DNA from: Mycobacterium sp.
GTDB lineage: Bacteria; Actinomycetota; Actinomycetes; Mycobacteriales; Mycobacteriaceae
DNA: 41,651 nucleotides
Direction of reading: 5' to 3'
Assembly (NCBI GenBank): GCA_031292695.1
Contig: JARLGS010000742.1
Location: forward strand, 1-41,651
In this document: piece after piece, positions 40,653 through 41,651 of the stretch
Layout of the letters: every line of letters begins with the position of its first letter
Position numbering within the stretch: position 1 is the first letter of the stretch
Program-made: the position numbers and the translations under genes
The notes under the pieces: model-generated
Seen by the model: only the letters and a program-made list of their open reading frames with translations
Databases searched by the model: none
Told to the model about the DNA's origin: nothing

Positions 40653-41651
40653 ATGCGCCGTGCGGTCCAATGGGTTGCCGCGGTCTGCGCAGTACTCCTG
40701 GTCGTGGGCTCGCTGCCGGCCATGTGGAAGGTGGGTAGCTGGGCCCTGGACCGGCTGCGTCACGGTGGCGCCGGTGACTCCGTGCCGATCCGGACCGCGG
40801 ATCTGACGGGGTCCGGGCCGGGCAGCCTGATCAGCGCGATGACCATGCCCGTGCTGACCAACTCGGTGGACGGCAAGGACCTGCAGGCGGCCCGGGTGAT
40901 CTACCGGTCCACCTCGGGAGACACCGGTGACGCGACGGTGGTGTCGGGATCGGTGTTCACCCCGCTGGGCAAGGCCCCGGACGGCGGCTGGCCGGTGGTC
41001 GCACTGGCCCACGGCACCACCGGCATCGACCAGCCGTGCGCGCCGTCGCTCTCGGCGAATCTGCTGGGCTTCGTCACGGCAGTGCAGGGGCTGGCGAACT
41101 TGGGCTTCGCAGTGGCGGTTGCCGACTACCAGGGACTGGGCGCGCCCGGCGTGCACCCGTACACCGACAGCCGTACCGCGGGCCGCAATGTCATCGACTC
41201 GGTCCGGGCCCTCCGCCACACCTTCCGCGATATCTCCACCCGCTGGGCCGTGTTCGGCGGCTCGCAGGGTGGTGGTGCGGCGTGGGCAGCCAACGAAGAG
41301 GCGCGGAGCTATGCCCCCGAGCTCGACCTGGTGGGTGTGGCGGCCAGCGTGCCGTCCGCCGATGTGGCCGGCATCGTCGACAAAGCCACTGCCGGCACCA
41401 TGACCAAGGATCAGGAGGCGGCGTTCCAGGCGATCATCGAGTCGCTGGCCCGGCTGCATCCCGACCTGAACCGGGACGACTACCGGCGGGGTGCTGCGGC
41501 CAAGTACTGGAAGGTGTTGTCGGCGTGCTCCGGACCGGACGTCGCGTACCGCGCCGCCGCCATCGATGCGATGCAGCCGACCGACCTGGCACCGGCCGAC
41601 CCGGCCGCGGCGGCCCGGCTGCGCCGCTATCTGCAGGCCTGGGCCCTGCCG
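40653..41651 (+). CDS. Lipase-family (secretory LIP-like) exported protein, third paralogue, truncated by window edge
   Basis: N-terminal TM/signal; GGWPVVALAHGTTGIDQPCAPS; WAVFGGSQGGGAAWAANEEA; no stop before window end. Confidence 0.85.
   Translation, partial: MRRAVQWVAAVCAVLLVVGSLPAMWKVGSWALDRLRHGGAGDSVPIRTADLTGSGPGSLISAMTMPVLTNSVDGKDLQAARVIYRSTSGDTGDATVVSGSVFTPLGKAPDGGWPVVALAHGTTGIDQPCAPSLSANLLGFVTAVQGLANLGFAVAVADYQGLGAPGVHPYTDSRTAGRNVIDSVRALRHTFRDISTRWAVFGGSQGGGAAWAANEEARSYAPELDLVGVAASVPSADVAGIVDKATAGTMTKDQEAAFQAIIESLARLHPDLNRDDYRRGAAAKYWKVLSACSGPDVAYRAAAIDAMQPTDLAPADPAAAARLRRYLQAWALP

Noticed and set aside
38958-41459. 833-aa minus-strand ORF opposite lipase/acyltransferase genes
   Set aside because: High-GC antisense artefact; His/Arg/Gln-rich composition, and the plus strand encodes recognisable, overlapping genes

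Overview
High-GC actinobacterial window. Gene content and synteny indicate a mycobacterium (Mycolicibacterium-like). (1) 1-4.6 kb: lysine catabolism block: piperideine-6-carboxylate dehydrogenase, DUF1338/HglS-like 2-oxoadipate dioxygenase, Lrp/AsnC regulator, lysine 6-aminotransferase. (2) 4.6-11 kb: membrane Mrr-like nuclease, SRPBCC + ArsR pair, accA3 (biotin carboxylase/BCCP), hexapeptide acyltransferase, SufE-like protein, sseA. (3) 11.1-14.3 kb: WecC-like nucleotide-sugar dehydrogenase, NAD-dependent epimerase, triple-DUF4333 protein. (4) 14.5-20.7 kb: sigK-rskA operon (FAD oxidase, DUF1365, CFA-like methyltransferase, sigK, rskA, SDR). It has a SigK-like promoter and two in-frame stops in its first gene. 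(5) 20.9-23.5 kb: maf-accE5-accD5. (6) 23.5 kb to the end: a large Wzx/Wzy-type exopolysaccharide locus with several glycosyltransferases, flippase, O-antigen-ligase-like polymerase, a cell-wall-type glycoside hydrolase with LGFP-like repeats, and a tightly overlapping operon: Wzz/BY-kinase-like, lipase-like, Wzz-like, lipase-like, acyltransferase-3, lipase-like. The best candidate for an undescribed system is this last operon. Its BY-kinase-like protein has a degenerate Walker A (Lys to Arg) and no C-terminal Tyr cluster. Its first lipase paralogue has lost both the nucleophile Ser and the catalytic His, while the catalytic motifs visible in its sisters look intact. A second strong observation is a 14-nt element at exactly the same distance (15 nt) upstream of both accA3 and accD5. 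No rRNA, tRNA, transposase or CRISPR array was recognised. All calls are from reading the sequence; no searches were run.
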